Below, piece after piece: positions 28,984-38,516 of a DNA stretch of 64,000 nucleotides. Source of the DNA: Flavobacteriales bacterium. Its GTDB lineage: Bacteria; Bacteroidota; Bacteroidia; Flavobacteriales_E; Vicingaceae. The notes under the pieces are model-generated. The model ran no database searches, was not told the DNA's origin, and saw only the letters and a program-made list of their open reading frames with translations. A program made the position numbers and the translations under genes. How positions within the stretch are numbered: the stretch's first letter is position 1; every line of letters starts with the position of its first letter. The stretch covers positions 62,001-126,000 of the forward strand of contig JADYZM010000004.1 of NCBI GenBank assembly GCA_020853105.1. Reading direction: 5' to 3'.

Positions 28984-31794
28984 ATGAAAAAATTTCTTAA
29001 AATTTCAGGAATATCAATCTTAGTACTTCTTCTAATCATAGTGGCATTGCCGTTCATTTTTAAAGGAAAAATAGTTGAAATTGTTAAAACAGAAACCAAT
29101 AATATGCTAAATGCAAAAGTTGATTTTGGTGATTTCGATATGGGATTATTGAGTTCTTTTCCAGATTTTAATTTTTCAATTAACAACGTAAAGGTTGATG
29201 GTGTTGAAAAATTTGAAGGAACTACATTAGCTAGTCTCGATAATTTGAAGTTAAAAGTTGATTTAATGAGCGTTATTAGTGGTGATGAAATAAAAATAAA
29301 ATCTATATATATCCTTAACCCGAGTATAAATGCACTAGTTCTAGCTGACTCCTCTGCAAACTGGGATATAATGAAAGATACAGGAGAAGTTGAAGATACT
29401 ACAGTTTCTGAGCCATCTGCTTTTAAATTGGGACTTAATGATTTGACAATTGAAAATGCTAGAATTACTTACACAGATGAAACAGGAAATTTAAAAGCTG
29501 AGTTATTTGGAGTAAACTTCAATTTAAGAGGTGATATGACAGCCGATTTTACATCATTAAAAACTACTACAACTGCTGATACCGTAAACATTTCAATGAC
29601 TGGTATCAATTACATGAAAAATGCAAAAATTGAAGCAAAAGCAGATATTGATGCCGATTTAGCTAATTCAAAATATACATTTAAAGAAAATGAATTTAAA
29701 GTAAATGAGTTGGTAATGGGATTGGATGGTTGGGTTGCAATGCCAACCGAAGACATTGATATGGATTTAAAATTTAATGCCAAAAAAACCGATTTCAAAA
29801 ATATATTATCAATGGTTCCCGCAGTTTATATGAAAGACTTTAACAAAGTTAAAACATCTGGAAAACTTGCGTTAGATGGGTTTGCAAAAGGAATTTTTTC
29901 TGAAACGAAGTTACCAGCCTTTGCATTAAATCTTTTAGTTGAAAATGCAATGTTTAAATACCCCGATTTACCTAAATCAGTAAACAATATTGATATTGAT
30001 TTGCACATAGAAAATAAAGACGGAGTTGAAGATCATACTGTTATTGATTTAAGAAAATTCCACATGGAAATGGCAGGTAACCCTGTTGATGCAAAATTGC
30101 TTCTAAAAACTCCAATTTCAGACCCCAACATTTTTGCTAATTTAAAGGCTAAACTTGATTTATCAACAGTTAAAGATGTAATGCCGCTTGAAAAAGGCGA
30201 TGAGTTGAATGGTATTTTTACATCTGACGTTACTGTCAAAGGTAAAATGTCGGCAATAGAAAAGGAAAAATACGATGAATTCCACGCTGAAGGTACAATG
30301 AAACTTGAAAATATGAACTACAAATCCGATTCACTTCCTTACTCAGTTCTTATAAAAGCAATTGGATTAAACTTTTCTCCACAACACGTTGAACTTTCTC
30401 AATTTGATGCAAATGTTGGAAAAACAGATTTACAAGCAAACGGCAGAATTGATAATATTTTGTCTTATGTATTCAGTGACGACCAAGTGCTAACAGGAAA
30501 ATTCAATGTAACATCCTCTAACCTTGATGTAAATGAGTTTATGAGCAATTCTGAGGCTTCATCTAACCCTACCGACTCCGCTGAAACCGACGAACCGCTA
30601 TCGGTTTTTGAAGTACCTAAAAATATTGACTTTACACTAGTTTCAAACTTTTCAAAAATTATATACGACAGCTTAACAATCAATAATGTTAAAGGTTTAC
30701 TTATAGTTAAAGATCAAAAAATTGATATGCAAAATTTAAGCATGGATTTATTAGGAGGAAGTATGATTATGAGTGGTTTTTATGAAACAACAAATCCAAA
30801 AGAACCTGGAATTAAATTCAATATAAACATAAAAGATTTTGATGTTCAAACTGTTGCAAACAATTTTAGTTCAGTTGCTGAAATGGCTCCAATCATCAAA
30901 CAAACCTATGGAAAATTTAATACAAAACTTGACGTTAAAGGAGTGTTAAATGACAAAATGGAACCAAACCTTAAAACCCTGAATGGAAACGGATTTTTAC
31001 AAACTCAGAACATTGAAGTTAGGGAATTTAAACCTATGGTTAAATTAGCTGATGTTTTGAAAAATGATAAACTCAAAAATTACAGTTTAAACAATACAAA
31101 TATCACTTATGAAATCAAAGACGGAAGAGTGTTTACCCAACCATTTGATGTGAAACTAGGGAACTCAACAGGAACAATGTCAGGCTCTAGTGGTATTGAT
31201 CAAACCATAGACTATAAGATGGCTCTAAAAATTCCTAGCAAAGATTTGGGTATGAGTGAAGCTTATAACAAATTAAATGCTCAAGCATCAGGAATAGGTT
31301 TGAATTTGAAAGCTGCAGAGCATGTAAATGTTGATGTGTTGATTGGAGGTACTTTTACAGACCCAAAAATTTCAACAAGCCTAAAAGGTGCTGTAGGAGG
31401 TATAGTTAGCGATGTAAAAGAACAAGTGAAAGAAAAAATAAATCAAGAAATTGATAAGGCTAAGGAACAAGCTATAGCGAAAGCCAAAGAAGAAGCAGCT
31501 AAATTAGTTGCTGAAGCAAAAAATCAATCTGATAAATTACGAGCTGAAGGAAAAAAAGCAGGCGATTTATTACGTAGCGAGGCAGAAAGTCAATCTCAAA
31601 AGCTAATGAACGAAGCCGGTGGTAACCCAATTAAAAAGAAACTTGCTGAAGAAGCCGGCAAAAAACTAAAACAAACTGCTGAAAAAAATGCTCAAAAACT
31701 AGAAGCTGAAGCCAATGAAAAAGCTAATCAAGTTGATATAAAAGCACAAGAAGAAGCCAATAAACTCATAGCAAAAGCTGAAGCTCAAAAATAG
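28984..31794 (+). CDS. AsmA-like family protein with a long charged helical tail
   Basis: 936 residues. One N-terminal membrane anchor (ISILVLLLIIVALPFIF, ~8-27) is followed by AsmA-type beta-repeat sequence (VDFGDFDMGLLSSFPDFNFSINNVKVDG near the N-terminus). An AsmA_2-like C-terminal region includes LNGNGFLQTQNIEVREFKPMVKLADVLK. AsmA/TamB/YhdP-type proteins are inner-membrane-anchored periplasmic bridges for phospholipid transport. Residues ~830-936 are an Ala/Lys/Glu-rich amphipathic helix or coiled coil (AKAKEEAAKLVAEAKNQ and similar), which is not part of AsmA. Only 7 bases separate it from the PorE-like gene, so they are co-transcribed. Confidence 0.85.
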   Translation: MKKFLKISGISILVLLLIIVALPFIFKGKIVEIVKTETNNMLNAKVDFGDFDMGLLSSFPDFNFSINNVKVDGVEKFEGTTLASLDNLKLKVDLMSVISGDEIKIKSIYILNPSINALVLADSSANWDIMKDTGEVEDTTVSEPSAFKLGLNDLTIENARITYTDETGNLKAELFGVNFNLRGDMTADFTSLKTTTTADTVNISMTGINYMKNAKIEAKADIDADLANSKYTFKENEFKVNELVMGLDGWVAMPTEDIDMDLKFNAKKTDFKNILSMVPAVYMKDFNKVKTSGKLALDGFAKGIFSETKLPAFALNLLVENAMFKYPDLPKSVNNIDIDLHIENKDGVEDHTVIDLRKFHMEMAGNPVDAKLLLKTPISDPNIFANLKAKLDLSTVKDVMPLEKGDELNGIFTSDVTVKGKMSAIEKEKYDEFHAEGTMKLENMNYKSDSLPYSVLIKAIGLNFSPQHVELSQFDANVGKTDLQANGRIDNILSYVFSDDQVLTGKFNVTSSNLDVNEFMSNSEASSNPTDSAETDEPLSVFEVPKNIDFTLVSNFSKIIYDSLTINNVKGLLIVKDQKIDMQNLSMDLLGGSMIMSGFYETTNPKEPGIKFNINIKDFDVQTVANNFSSVAEMAPIIKQTYGKFNTKLDVKGVLNDKMEPNLKTLNGNGFLQTQNIEVREFKPMVKLADVLKNDKLKNYSLNNTNITYEIKDGRVFTQPFDVKLGNSTGTMSGSSGIDQTIDYKMALKIPSKDLGMSEAYNKLNAQASGIGLNLKAAEHVNVDVLIGGTFTDPKISTSLKGAVGGIVSDVKEQVKEKINQEIDKAKEQAIAKAKEEAAKLVAEAKNQSDKLRAEGKKAGDLLRSEAESQSQKLMNEAGGNPIKKKLAEEAGKKLKQTAEKNAQKLEAEANEKANQVDIKAQEEANKLIAKAEAQK

Positions 31795-31801
31795 AAAAGG
31801 A

Positions 31802-33799
31802 TTGAAAACAATTGTAATTAGCATTTTTTGTTTGTTTGTTTTTTCTTTATACGCTCAAGATGAATCTTGTCCTGAGCCTAAAAAGAAAGCTGTTAAAATG
31901 GTTGAATCTGCCAAACAAAGGGATATGAATGCTTATTACAAAGCCTTGATTGATGCAATCAAGTTAGACCCTAACTATTTAGAAGCCTACGATGAATTAG
32001 CTAAAATTAACGAAAGAAAATCTGCTACAGCAAAACCTGGAAAAGAGGTTGAGCAATATGTAAATAGAGCTCTGGAATATTACAACAAGATTATTGAAAT
32101 ATGTCCCGAATATAGAGGTTTTTATGCTCCTATGAGACTAGGAGATTATTACTTTAGTTTAAAAAAATATGCACAAGCAAGACCTTTTTACGCAACAGTT
32201 GTCAGTTCACACAAAGCATATAAAGAAGATGAAAGAAAAGCTCAAGATAGAATTGAAAAAATTGACGTATATTTTCAACTGTTAAAAGACTCTGTTCCAT
32301 TCAATCCACAAATTGTAGTCGGTCCGGCAACCCACAGAGATGAATATTTACCAATGTTGTCACCTGACAATAAGTATTTATATTTTACTCGTAAAATGCC
32401 AGATGAAACAAAGGGGCCAGTTGATGGTGGAGATAAAGAATTGTTTGTTGTCAGTAGGCAAATTGCAAAAGATAAATTCTCAGGTGGAATTCCTATGCCA
32501 TCTCCTTTTAATTTAGGTCAGTTTCAAGGCGGCGTGAGTGTTTCGGTAAACAACAAAATGATTTTTATTACAATTGTAGATGTAATTCCATATCGTGGAA
32601 AAAATCCACTTGGCAGAGGGCAAAAATTTGATAATGCCGATATTTTTTATTCAGAATTGATTGATGGTGAATGGACTAAACTTCAATCGATTGGCAGTAA
32701 TATCAACACAGAAACAACTTGGGAAGCACAACCTTCAATTTCTGCTGACAATAAGACGCTTTATTTTACACGTGTTGTAGATCCGTTTGCACCTGATATG
32801 GATATTTATAAATCTGAAAGACGTAGTGATGGATCATGGGGCGACCCAATAAATTTAGGAACTACAATAAATACAGTTGGAGAAGATGAAAAGTCTCCAT
32901 TTATGCATTCTGACAGTTATACTTTGTATTTTTCATCTACAGGACACATTGGTTTGGGAGGTTTTGATGTGTTTTATTCAAAATTTGACCCAAATACTCA
33001 ATCTTTTTCAAAACCAAAAAATATTGGATACCCAATAAACACTGAAAATGATGAACATGGTTTTTTTGTAAATCGAGACGGAGATAAAGCATATTACAGC
33101 TCTGAAGATAAAACTTCAAAAGATTTGAATATTTTCTCATTTGATTTGCATGAAAAAGCCAGACCAGAAAAGGTGTTGTTTGTGAATGGTGAGATAAAAA
33201 ACAACAAAGGAGAAGTTCCAGAAGGAGCAAAAGTATTACTGAAAAACACGAAAACAAACAGAGAGGTTGAAGGGGTTATAGATTCAAAAACCGGAGAATA
33301 TGTTGCAGTTATTACTGTAAATAATAATGAAGATATAATGCTGACAGCTAAAAAACAGGGATTTGCCTTTAGTTCACAACTGATTGGTTCTGATGAAATA
33401 GTGATAGGAAAACCAATTAACACTCAAAAAATTGAAATAAAGCCAATAGAAGTCGGTGAAGCATATAAAATCAACAATATAAACTTTGCAACAAACTCGT
33501 ATGAAATTACCCCAAAAATCACTCTTGTTTTGAACGAATTTATATCTTTCTTAAAAGAAAATCCAAAAGTAAAAGTAGCTATTCATGGTCATACGGATAA
33601 CATAGGAGATTCAAACGAGAATCTTGTTTTGTCTGAAAATCGTGCAAAAGAAGTATTTAACTACTTAATATTGGAAGATATTGACCCAACAAGATTATCA
33701 TTCAAAGGGTTTGGAGCATCTAAACCAATTGCTGATAACAAAACAGAAGAGGGTAGAGCAAAAAACCGTAGAACTGAGTTTGTTGTTGTTGAAAAATAA
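31802..33799 (+). CDS. OmpA-family protein with TPR, PD40 propeller and regulatory beta domains (PorE-like)
   Basis: 665 residues starting at TTG (31802). No ATG is near, and KTIVISIFCLFVFSLYAQ is a clear signal peptide. In order: TPR helices (~20-150), PD40 propeller blades (~180-430; LPMLSPDNKYLYFTRKMP, TLYFSSTGHIGLGGFDVFYSKF), a carboxypeptidase-regulatory-like domain (~445-540), and an OmpA C-terminal peptidoglycan-binding domain (~555-665; VAIHGHTDNIGDSNENLVLSENRAKEV). Length and domain order match PorE, the T9SS protein thought to link the secretion machinery to peptidoglycan. Paralogues with the same architecture are common, so the assignment is not certain. Two T9SS cargo genes lie upstream in the window. 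Confidence 0.88.
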   Translation: MKTIVISIFCLFVFSLYAQDESCPEPKKKAVKMVESAKQRDMNAYYKALIDAIKLDPNYLEAYDELAKINERKSATAKPGKEVEQYVNRALEYYNKIIEICPEYRGFYAPMRLGDYYFSLKKYAQARPFYATVVSSHKAYKEDERKAQDRIEKIDVYFQLLKDSVPFNPQIVVGPATHRDEYLPMLSPDNKYLYFTRKMPDETKGPVDGGDKELFVVSRQIAKDKFSGGIPMPSPFNLGQFQGGVSVSVNNKMIFITIVDVIPYRGKNPLGRGQKFDNADIFYSELIDGEWTKLQSIGSNINTETTWEAQPSISADNKTLYFTRVVDPFAPDMDIYKSERRSDGSWGDPINLGTTINTVGEDEKSPFMHSDSYTLYFSSTGHIGLGGFDVFYSKFDPNTQSFSKPKNIGYPINTENDEHGFFVNRDGDKAYYSSEDKTSKDLNIFSFDLHEKARPEKVLFVNGEIKNNKGEVPEGAKVLLKNTKTNREVEGVIDSKTGEYVAVITVNNNEDIMLTAKKQGFAFSSQLIGSDEIVIGKPINTQKIEIKPIEVGEAYKINNINFATNSYEITPKITLVLNEFISFLKENPKVKVAIHGHTDNIGDSNENLVLSENRAKEVFNYLILEDIDPTRLSFKGFGASKPIADNKTEEGRAKNRRTEFVVVEK

Positions 33800-33811
33800 A
33801 GATTAACTTTA
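33783..33811 (+). promoter_or_regulatory. promoter of tRNA-Ser(GGA), inside the end of the OmpA-family gene
   Basis: TTG (33783-33785), an 18-base spacer, then TAACTTTA (33804-33811), near the TAnnTTTG consensus, lies 11 bases before the tRNA. The -33 element is within the last codons of the upstream gene. Confidence 0.45.
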
Positions 33812-33822
33812 CAACTCGATTA

Positions 33823-33907
33823 AGAAGAGTGGCCGAGTGGTTTAAGGCGCACGCTTGGAAAGCGTGTATACAGCAATGTATCGGGGGTTCGAATCCCTTC
33901 TCTTCTG
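33823..33907 (+). tRNA. tRNA-Ser (anticodon GGA)
   Basis: An 85-base class II tRNA with acceptor stem agaagag/ctcttct, anticodon stem cacgc/gcgtg, loop ttggaaa with anticodon GGA (reads UCC/UCU), a long variable arm, T arm gggggttcgaatccc, and discriminator G. No CCA is encoded. Confidence 0.97.
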
Positions 33908-33913
33908 CAACAT

Positions 33914-33936
33914 AGCTCCAATTCAGGAGCTTTTTT
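33914..33936 (+). terminator. terminator after tRNA-Ser(GGA)
   Basis: The stem agctcc/ggagct with loop aattca is followed by six T, 6 bases after the tRNA. It overlaps the stop codon of the convergent membrane-protein gene by two bases. Confidence 0.85.
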
Positions 33937-34474
33937 ATTTTATAAAACTTCTATTTTTGATGACAATATATCCAAACAAACCATGTGCAGTTGTAATTTC
34001 AACAGAATCTGACATGGCATTTTCACTGAAATCAATATCACTCACAATTTTTATTTTTTGATTTTCTGAGCTGATTTTTGGAGATAAATCTAAATGCACA
34101 TCCATACCTTTCACTTCTATTCCTCGGATTTCATACGTAACTAGTTTAGGATTTGAACTAAAAATAAAATTTAACAATAAAAAAATTCCGGTTAATAATG
34201 GACCTATTCCAATCAGGTTTATTATAATCATTTCATACTTGATGACATGAAACCATTTTGAATACAATCGTAACGGTATCAAAAAACCGATTACTGCAAA
34301 ACCAACATAAAATTTTGATAATGAAAATAAATCAATCAACGTTTGAGAATAAAAGAATACAACAAGAGAAAAACCTATGAAATAGGCTACTATTGACCAT
34401 AGTAAAGCTTTATTGCTTTTATCTTTTATTGGCTGATAAATACTTGTTGTTTTATTTTGAATTTTGTTTTGCAA
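33935..34474 (-). CDS. membrane protein of unknown function
   Basis: About 179 residues from a TTG at 34474. Three or four hydrophobic segments (ALLWSIVAYFIGFSLVVFFYS, FYVGFAVIGFLIPLRLY, MIIINLIGIGPLLTGIFLLLNFIF) precede a soluble C-terminal domain (VTYEIRGIEVKG..FGYIVIKNRSFIK). The frame stays open upstream to ATGs at 34537 and 34597, but those lie inside the MBL-fold gene. The TTG just after that gene's stop codon is the most economical start, though it is not proven. I recognise no family. It probably follows the MBL hydrolase in one transcript. Confidence 0.6.
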   Translation of the reverse strand: MQNKIQNKTTSIYQPIKDKSNKALLWSIVAYFIGFSLVVFFYSQTLIDLFSLSKFYVGFAVIGFLIPLRLYSKWFHVIKYEMIIINLIGIGPLLTGIFLLLNFIFSSNPKLVTYEIRGIEVKGMDVHLDLSPKISSENQKIKIVSDIDFSENAMSDSVEITTAHGLFGYIVIKNRSFIK

Positions 34475-34481
34475 ACATGAA

Positions 34482-35120
34482 TCAGTTGAGAAATGGGTTG
34501 TATTTTTTTTCGTTTCCGATAGTAGTTGTTGGTCCATGACCGGTATGAACTTCATAATCATCAGGCAAACAAAACAACTTATTTTTAATACTTTCAATCA
34601 GAGTATTATGGTTTCCACCGGGAAGGTCTGTCCTGCCAATACTTCCTCTAAAAAGTACGTCTCCGTTAATAATAAATTTTTGCTTGTGGTTGATAAAAAC
34701 CACATGACCAGGAGAATGACCCGGAGTAAAAACAACTTCCAGTTCTGAATTTCCAAATTGTATGATTTGTTTGTCTTCTAAAAAACTTGAAGGAGTTGGA
34801 GATTTATCAACAGAAAATCCATACAAATGCCCATATTCTGTTGTGGATTCTAAAGTCGGCAAATCAAGCTTGTGAATGGATAGTCCGATATTAAATTTTT
34901 TACTAATAAAATTATTACCCAGTATATGGTCGATATGACAATGTGTGTTTAAAAGATGAACCGGTTTATAGTTGTTTTTAATAATAAAGTTAAACAACTC
35001 GTGCTGTTCCTCAGATGAATAACATCCAGGGTCTATTATTACTGCCTCATTGGTTTCATCAACTAATACAAAAGTATTTTCTTGAAAGCCGTTATAAACG
35101 AATGTATGTATAGTAATCAT
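34482..35120 (-). CDS. MBL-fold metallo-hydrolase (glyoxalase II-like)
   Basis: 212 residues. The metallo-beta-lactamase motif HCHIDH (60-65) supplies His60, His62, Asp64 and His65 for the binuclear metal site. Further ligands appear in TPGHSPGHVVF (His), INGDVLFRGSIGRTDLPGG (Asp) and the C-terminal VHTGHGPTTTIGNE (His). This small size and pattern match the YcbL/glyoxalase II-like group of thioester hydrolases. It has no signal peptide, so it is cytoplasmic. The true substrate is unknown. Confidence 0.92.
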   Translation of the reverse strand: MITIHTFVYNGFQENTFVLVDETNEAVIIDPGCYSSEEQHELFNFIIKNNYKPVHLLNTHCHIDHILGNNFISKKFNIGLSIHKLDLPTLESTTEYGHLYGFSVDKSPTPSSFLEDKQIIQFGNSELEVVFTPGHSPGHVVFINHKQKFIINGDVLFRGSIGRTDLPGGNHNTLIESIKNKLFCLPDDYEVHTGHGPTTTIGNEKKYNPFLN

Positions 35121-35275
35121 AATATGAACTTGTGATTTTACTTGTAAAGTTACACTATTAATTTAGGTTTTTGAGTTGTAGTTTCTGTAGAAAATTGTGT
35201 TTGAAAATTGATTATTTTTACACGTTTAACCGATAACATCATTGAGTTATAAAAAATATCAAAACATATTTTCGT

Positions 35276-38200
35276 TTGTGCTATTCAGCGATACAAGTTG
35301 GAATACTGCTCGTGATGTTTTCAAATTCAACATCGGCTCAGTTTTATAACGGAACAAATACAGGCTTTGGAAAAAATAGAGTTCAATTCAAAAATTTTGA
35401 ATGGAAATTTTATCGGTTTGAAAACTACGAAACCTATTTCTACACAGGAGGTAGTGAATTGGCTACATATACATCAAAATTAGCACCTCAATACATCGAA
35501 GAAATGGAAGATTTCTTTGATTTTGATTTGAAAGAAAAAATTCAGTTCATTATCTATAACAAGCATTCTGATTTTAAACAAAGCAATTTGGGTCTAAGCA
35601 TAGAAAATGGTGAAATAGCTGGTATTACTCAAATTATGGGTTCAAAAGTATTTATTTATTTCAATGGAAGCCATGCCGATTTTGATAAACAAATCAAACG
35701 TGGAATTGCCGCTGTTTTGATTAATCAGCAAGTGTATGGAGCAAGTTGGGCAGCTGTTGTTAAAAACTCCAGTTTATTAAATATTCCAGAGTGGTACATA
35801 GATGGATTATCATCATTTATGGCTGAATCATGGAACCCTGAAATAGAAAACCAAGTGAGAGATGGTATCATTACAGGAAAATATAAAAAAATTAATAGAC
35901 TAACCAATGATGAAAGCGTAATAGCCGGACATTCAATCTGGTCATATATCTCAAATACATACGGAACATCTGTAATTCCAAATATTCTGTATATGACAAG
36001 ATTAACACAAAGCCTTGACAGAGGATTTTTGTATGTTCTTGGAGTGCCTTTAAAAACATTAAGAGCCGACTGGATTGAATATTACAAACAAGAATTTGAA
36101 AACTTACCTGATAACAATAAGGTTTATAAGGAATTTGAAATTTTAAAAATAAAAAAAAGAAGAGAGTATAAACAATTCAAAGCAAGTGCAGATGGAAAAT
36201 CGTTTGCTTTTGTTACAGACCAACTTGGAAAGTATAAAATATACGTGTATTATCTCGACGATAAAAAACAGTATAAGATATACAAAAGAGAGCATAAAAT
36301 GTTCCGTATTAATGATAAATCTTACCCCATTTTAAGTTGGCATCCTTCAGGAGAAATACTGGCATTTTTAACTGAAGAAAAAGGATTATTGATGATGCAC
36401 TATTTTGATATTAATACAGGAGGAATTCAGGTAAAAGCATTGTTTAATATTGAAAAAGTGTTAGATTTCGCATATTCAGATGATGGAAAGCAGCTGATTT
36501 TATCAGCTGTTTCTAAAGGACAATCCGATTTGTTTTTATATAATATTGCTTCAAATTCACAAAAGAATTTAACCAACGATATATTTGATGATATCAATCC
36601 TCGTTTTATTGACAATTCAACAAAAATTGTTTTTTCTTCAAATAGAACCTCAGATACACTAGAAACTAAAGAACATCAAAAAGATTTAGCTTCAAAACAA
36701 TTTGATATTTGGGTTTTAAACCATACAGCAAACGAAAAAACATTATTCAAAGTAAGCAACACATTAAAAAGCAATGAAAAACAACCTTTTGGCGTTGATA
36801 CTTCTCTGTTTTACTTGGGAGTTGAAGATAACATATACAAACGCTATCATTCTGTAAAAGATAGTTTTATTGTAAATATTGACACAACAATTCATTATCA
36901 TCGATTTTATGAATCAAAACCAGCACCACAAAACAACAGTAGAGGAATTAGTGAGCAAAATATCAATCAAAACGGGAATTTTACTGAAATTTTTGTAGAT
37001 AATTTTCAATACAAATTAATCAATAAGAATTACGATAAAATTTTAATGCCCTATATAGATAGCAATATTGCTAATCAAAAAATAAATACAGATACTGTTT
37101 TAAGTAAAAATCAAACAACTAACAATTTTATTTTATTCCATGTTTTGCCAAACTCAAAATCAGACACAAATACCCACACTGTTAATATCGATAAATACGT
37201 GTTTGATAAAGAACTGGATAAAATAAATAAAAAAAATCAACAGGTTTCCTCATTAAAGCAGAACAGTAGAGACACTATTCAAAAAGAATTTAAAATGCCT
37301 AATCAGCGAAACTATAACCTTTCTTTTTTTAACGACAATTCATCATTGAAATTAACAAATTCTTTCACAAACCAAGAATATCAACTGTTCACCGGTGGTC
37401 CATTTACCGGTCCGGATATTGGAGGGGTTTTAAAACTAGGTATAGTTGATTTATTTGAAGATTATAAACTATTTGGTGGTATTCGAGTTTCCTCCGGATC
37501 ACAAGAATACTTTATGACACTTCAAAATTATGCACAACGCAGAGACAAAGAATATACTTTCGCAAGAATCAATTCTGATGCAACAGATGGTGTTGATGTT
37601 TTTGGAGTAACCAGCAACACACTTAAATATTCTGTAAAATACCCTTTTAGCGAAGTCGCCTCACTTCAATTTTCAACAGGACTTAGAAATGACCATGTTG
37701 TGGTTAAATCAATTGACAAAACATCTTTACTTGCTCCAAATTTCAATGAATATAGAGGGACATTAAAAGCAGCCTATGTTTTTGATAACTCGTTGCCAGT
37801 AATGACTAATATATATTACGGAACCAAACTAAAAATATTTGCTGAATATTTTCAAGAAGCATTAGACGATAACGATGGCTTAAATGGCAACACTCAAGTA
37901 ATTGGACTTGATTTTAGACACTCGTTGCAAATTCATAAAGAATTAATTTGGGTTAACAGAATTGCTGCAAGTACTTCATTAGGTAAAGAGAAGCTAATAT
38001 ACTATCTTGGAAGTTTAGACAATTGGTTTGACCAGTTTAGTAATAGCCCCAGATTTGTTAATCAAGAGGATATTAAAGTGGAAAATAATTATCGATTTCA
38101 AGCATTGGGAGCAAATCTTAGGGGATTTTCTCAAAACATCAGAAGAGGGGCAAATTTTTCAGTAATAAATAGTGAAATTCGATTTCCAGCGTTTAGATAT

Positions 38201-38512
38201 TTTATTAGAAGACCTATTCGTTCTGAATTTATTAAAAACTTTCAATTAATTGGATTTGCAGATGCTGGAATGGCTTGGGATGGGTTAAACCCATACAGTG
38301 AAGAAAACACACTTACAAAAGAATATTATGAAGACGGTCCATTGTTGGTTGTTGTGTATAAAGAATCTTACCCAATAGTAGGTGGATATGGATTTGGAGC
38401 TAGAACATCAATTTTTGGATACTTTGTAAGGGCTGATTGGGCTTGGGGTATTGAAAATGGCGTAGTTAACGAACGACCTGTATTTTATTTGTCATTAAGT
38501 TTAGATATATAA
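35276..38512 (+). CDS. large envelope protein: gluzincin-like domain, beta-propeller and outer-membrane barrel
   Basis: 1078 residues from a TTG at 35276. The frame has a stop at 35243-35245 and no ATG before 35315, so the start is unresolved. A hydrophobic signal (IQVGILLVMFSNSTSAQ) leads a domain resembling peptidase MA/gluzincins (~40-270). The expected HExxH is LINQQ (148-152) and the downstream glutamate motif is PEWYIDG, so zinc proteolysis is unlikely. TolB/PD40-like blades follow (~290-480; SADGKSFAFVTDQLGKYKIYVY). A C-terminal barrel of BamA/Omp85-like type (~710-1078) ends in VNERPVFYLSLSLDI. It is probably anchored in the outer membrane with the rest periplasmic. Relatives occur in Bacteroidota without a known role. 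Confidence 0.75.
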   Translation: MCYSAIQVGILLVMFSNSTSAQFYNGTNTGFGKNRVQFKNFEWKFYRFENYETYFYTGGSELATYTSKLAPQYIEEMEDFFDFDLKEKIQFIIYNKHSDFKQSNLGLSIENGEIAGITQIMGSKVFIYFNGSHADFDKQIKRGIAAVLINQQVYGASWAAVVKNSSLLNIPEWYIDGLSSFMAESWNPEIENQVRDGIITGKYKKINRLTNDESVIAGHSIWSYISNTYGTSVIPNILYMTRLTQSLDRGFLYVLGVPLKTLRADWIEYYKQEFENLPDNNKVYKEFEILKIKKRREYKQFKASADGKSFAFVTDQLGKYKIYVYYLDDKKQYKIYKREHKMFRINDKSYPILSWHPSGEILAFLTEEKGLLMMHYFDINTGGIQVKALFNIEKVLDFAYSDDGKQLILSAVSKGQSDLFLYNIASNSQKNLTNDIFDDINPRFIDNSTKIVFSSNRTSDTLETKEHQKDLASKQFDIWVLNHTANEKTLFKVSNTLKSNEKQPFGVDTSLFYLGVEDNIYKRYHSVKDSFIVNIDTTIHYHRFYESKPAPQNNSRGISEQNINQNGNFTEIFVDNFQYKLINKNYDKILMPYIDSNIANQKINTDTVLSKNQTTNNFILFHVLPNSKSDTNTHTVNIDKYVFDKELDKINKKNQQVSSLKQNSRDTIQKEFKMPNQRNYNLSFFNDNSSLKLTNSFTNQEYQLFTGGPFTGPDIGGVLKLGIVDLFEDYKLFGGIRVSSGSQEYFMTLQNYAQRRDKEYTFARINSDATDGVDVFGVTSNTLKYSVKYPFSEVASLQFSTGLRNDHVVVKSIDKTSLLAPNFNEYRGTLKAAYVFDNSLPVMTNIYYGTKLKIFAEYFQEALDDNDGLNGNTQVIGLDFRHSLQIHKELIWVNRIAASTSLGKEKLIYYLGSLDNWFDQFSNSPRFVNQEDIKVENNYRFQALGANLRGFSQNIRRGANFSVINSEIRFPAFRYFIRRPIRSEFIKNFQLIGFADAGMAWDGLNPYSEENTLTKEYYEDGPLLVVVYKESYPIVGGYGFGARTSIFGYFVRADWAWGIENGVVNERPVFYLSLSLDI

Positions 38513-38516
38513 GACA

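Noticed and set aside
32937-33423. Antisense frames opposite the OmpA-family gene
   Set aside because: The opposite strand encodes clear PD40 and OmpA domains; these are shadows.
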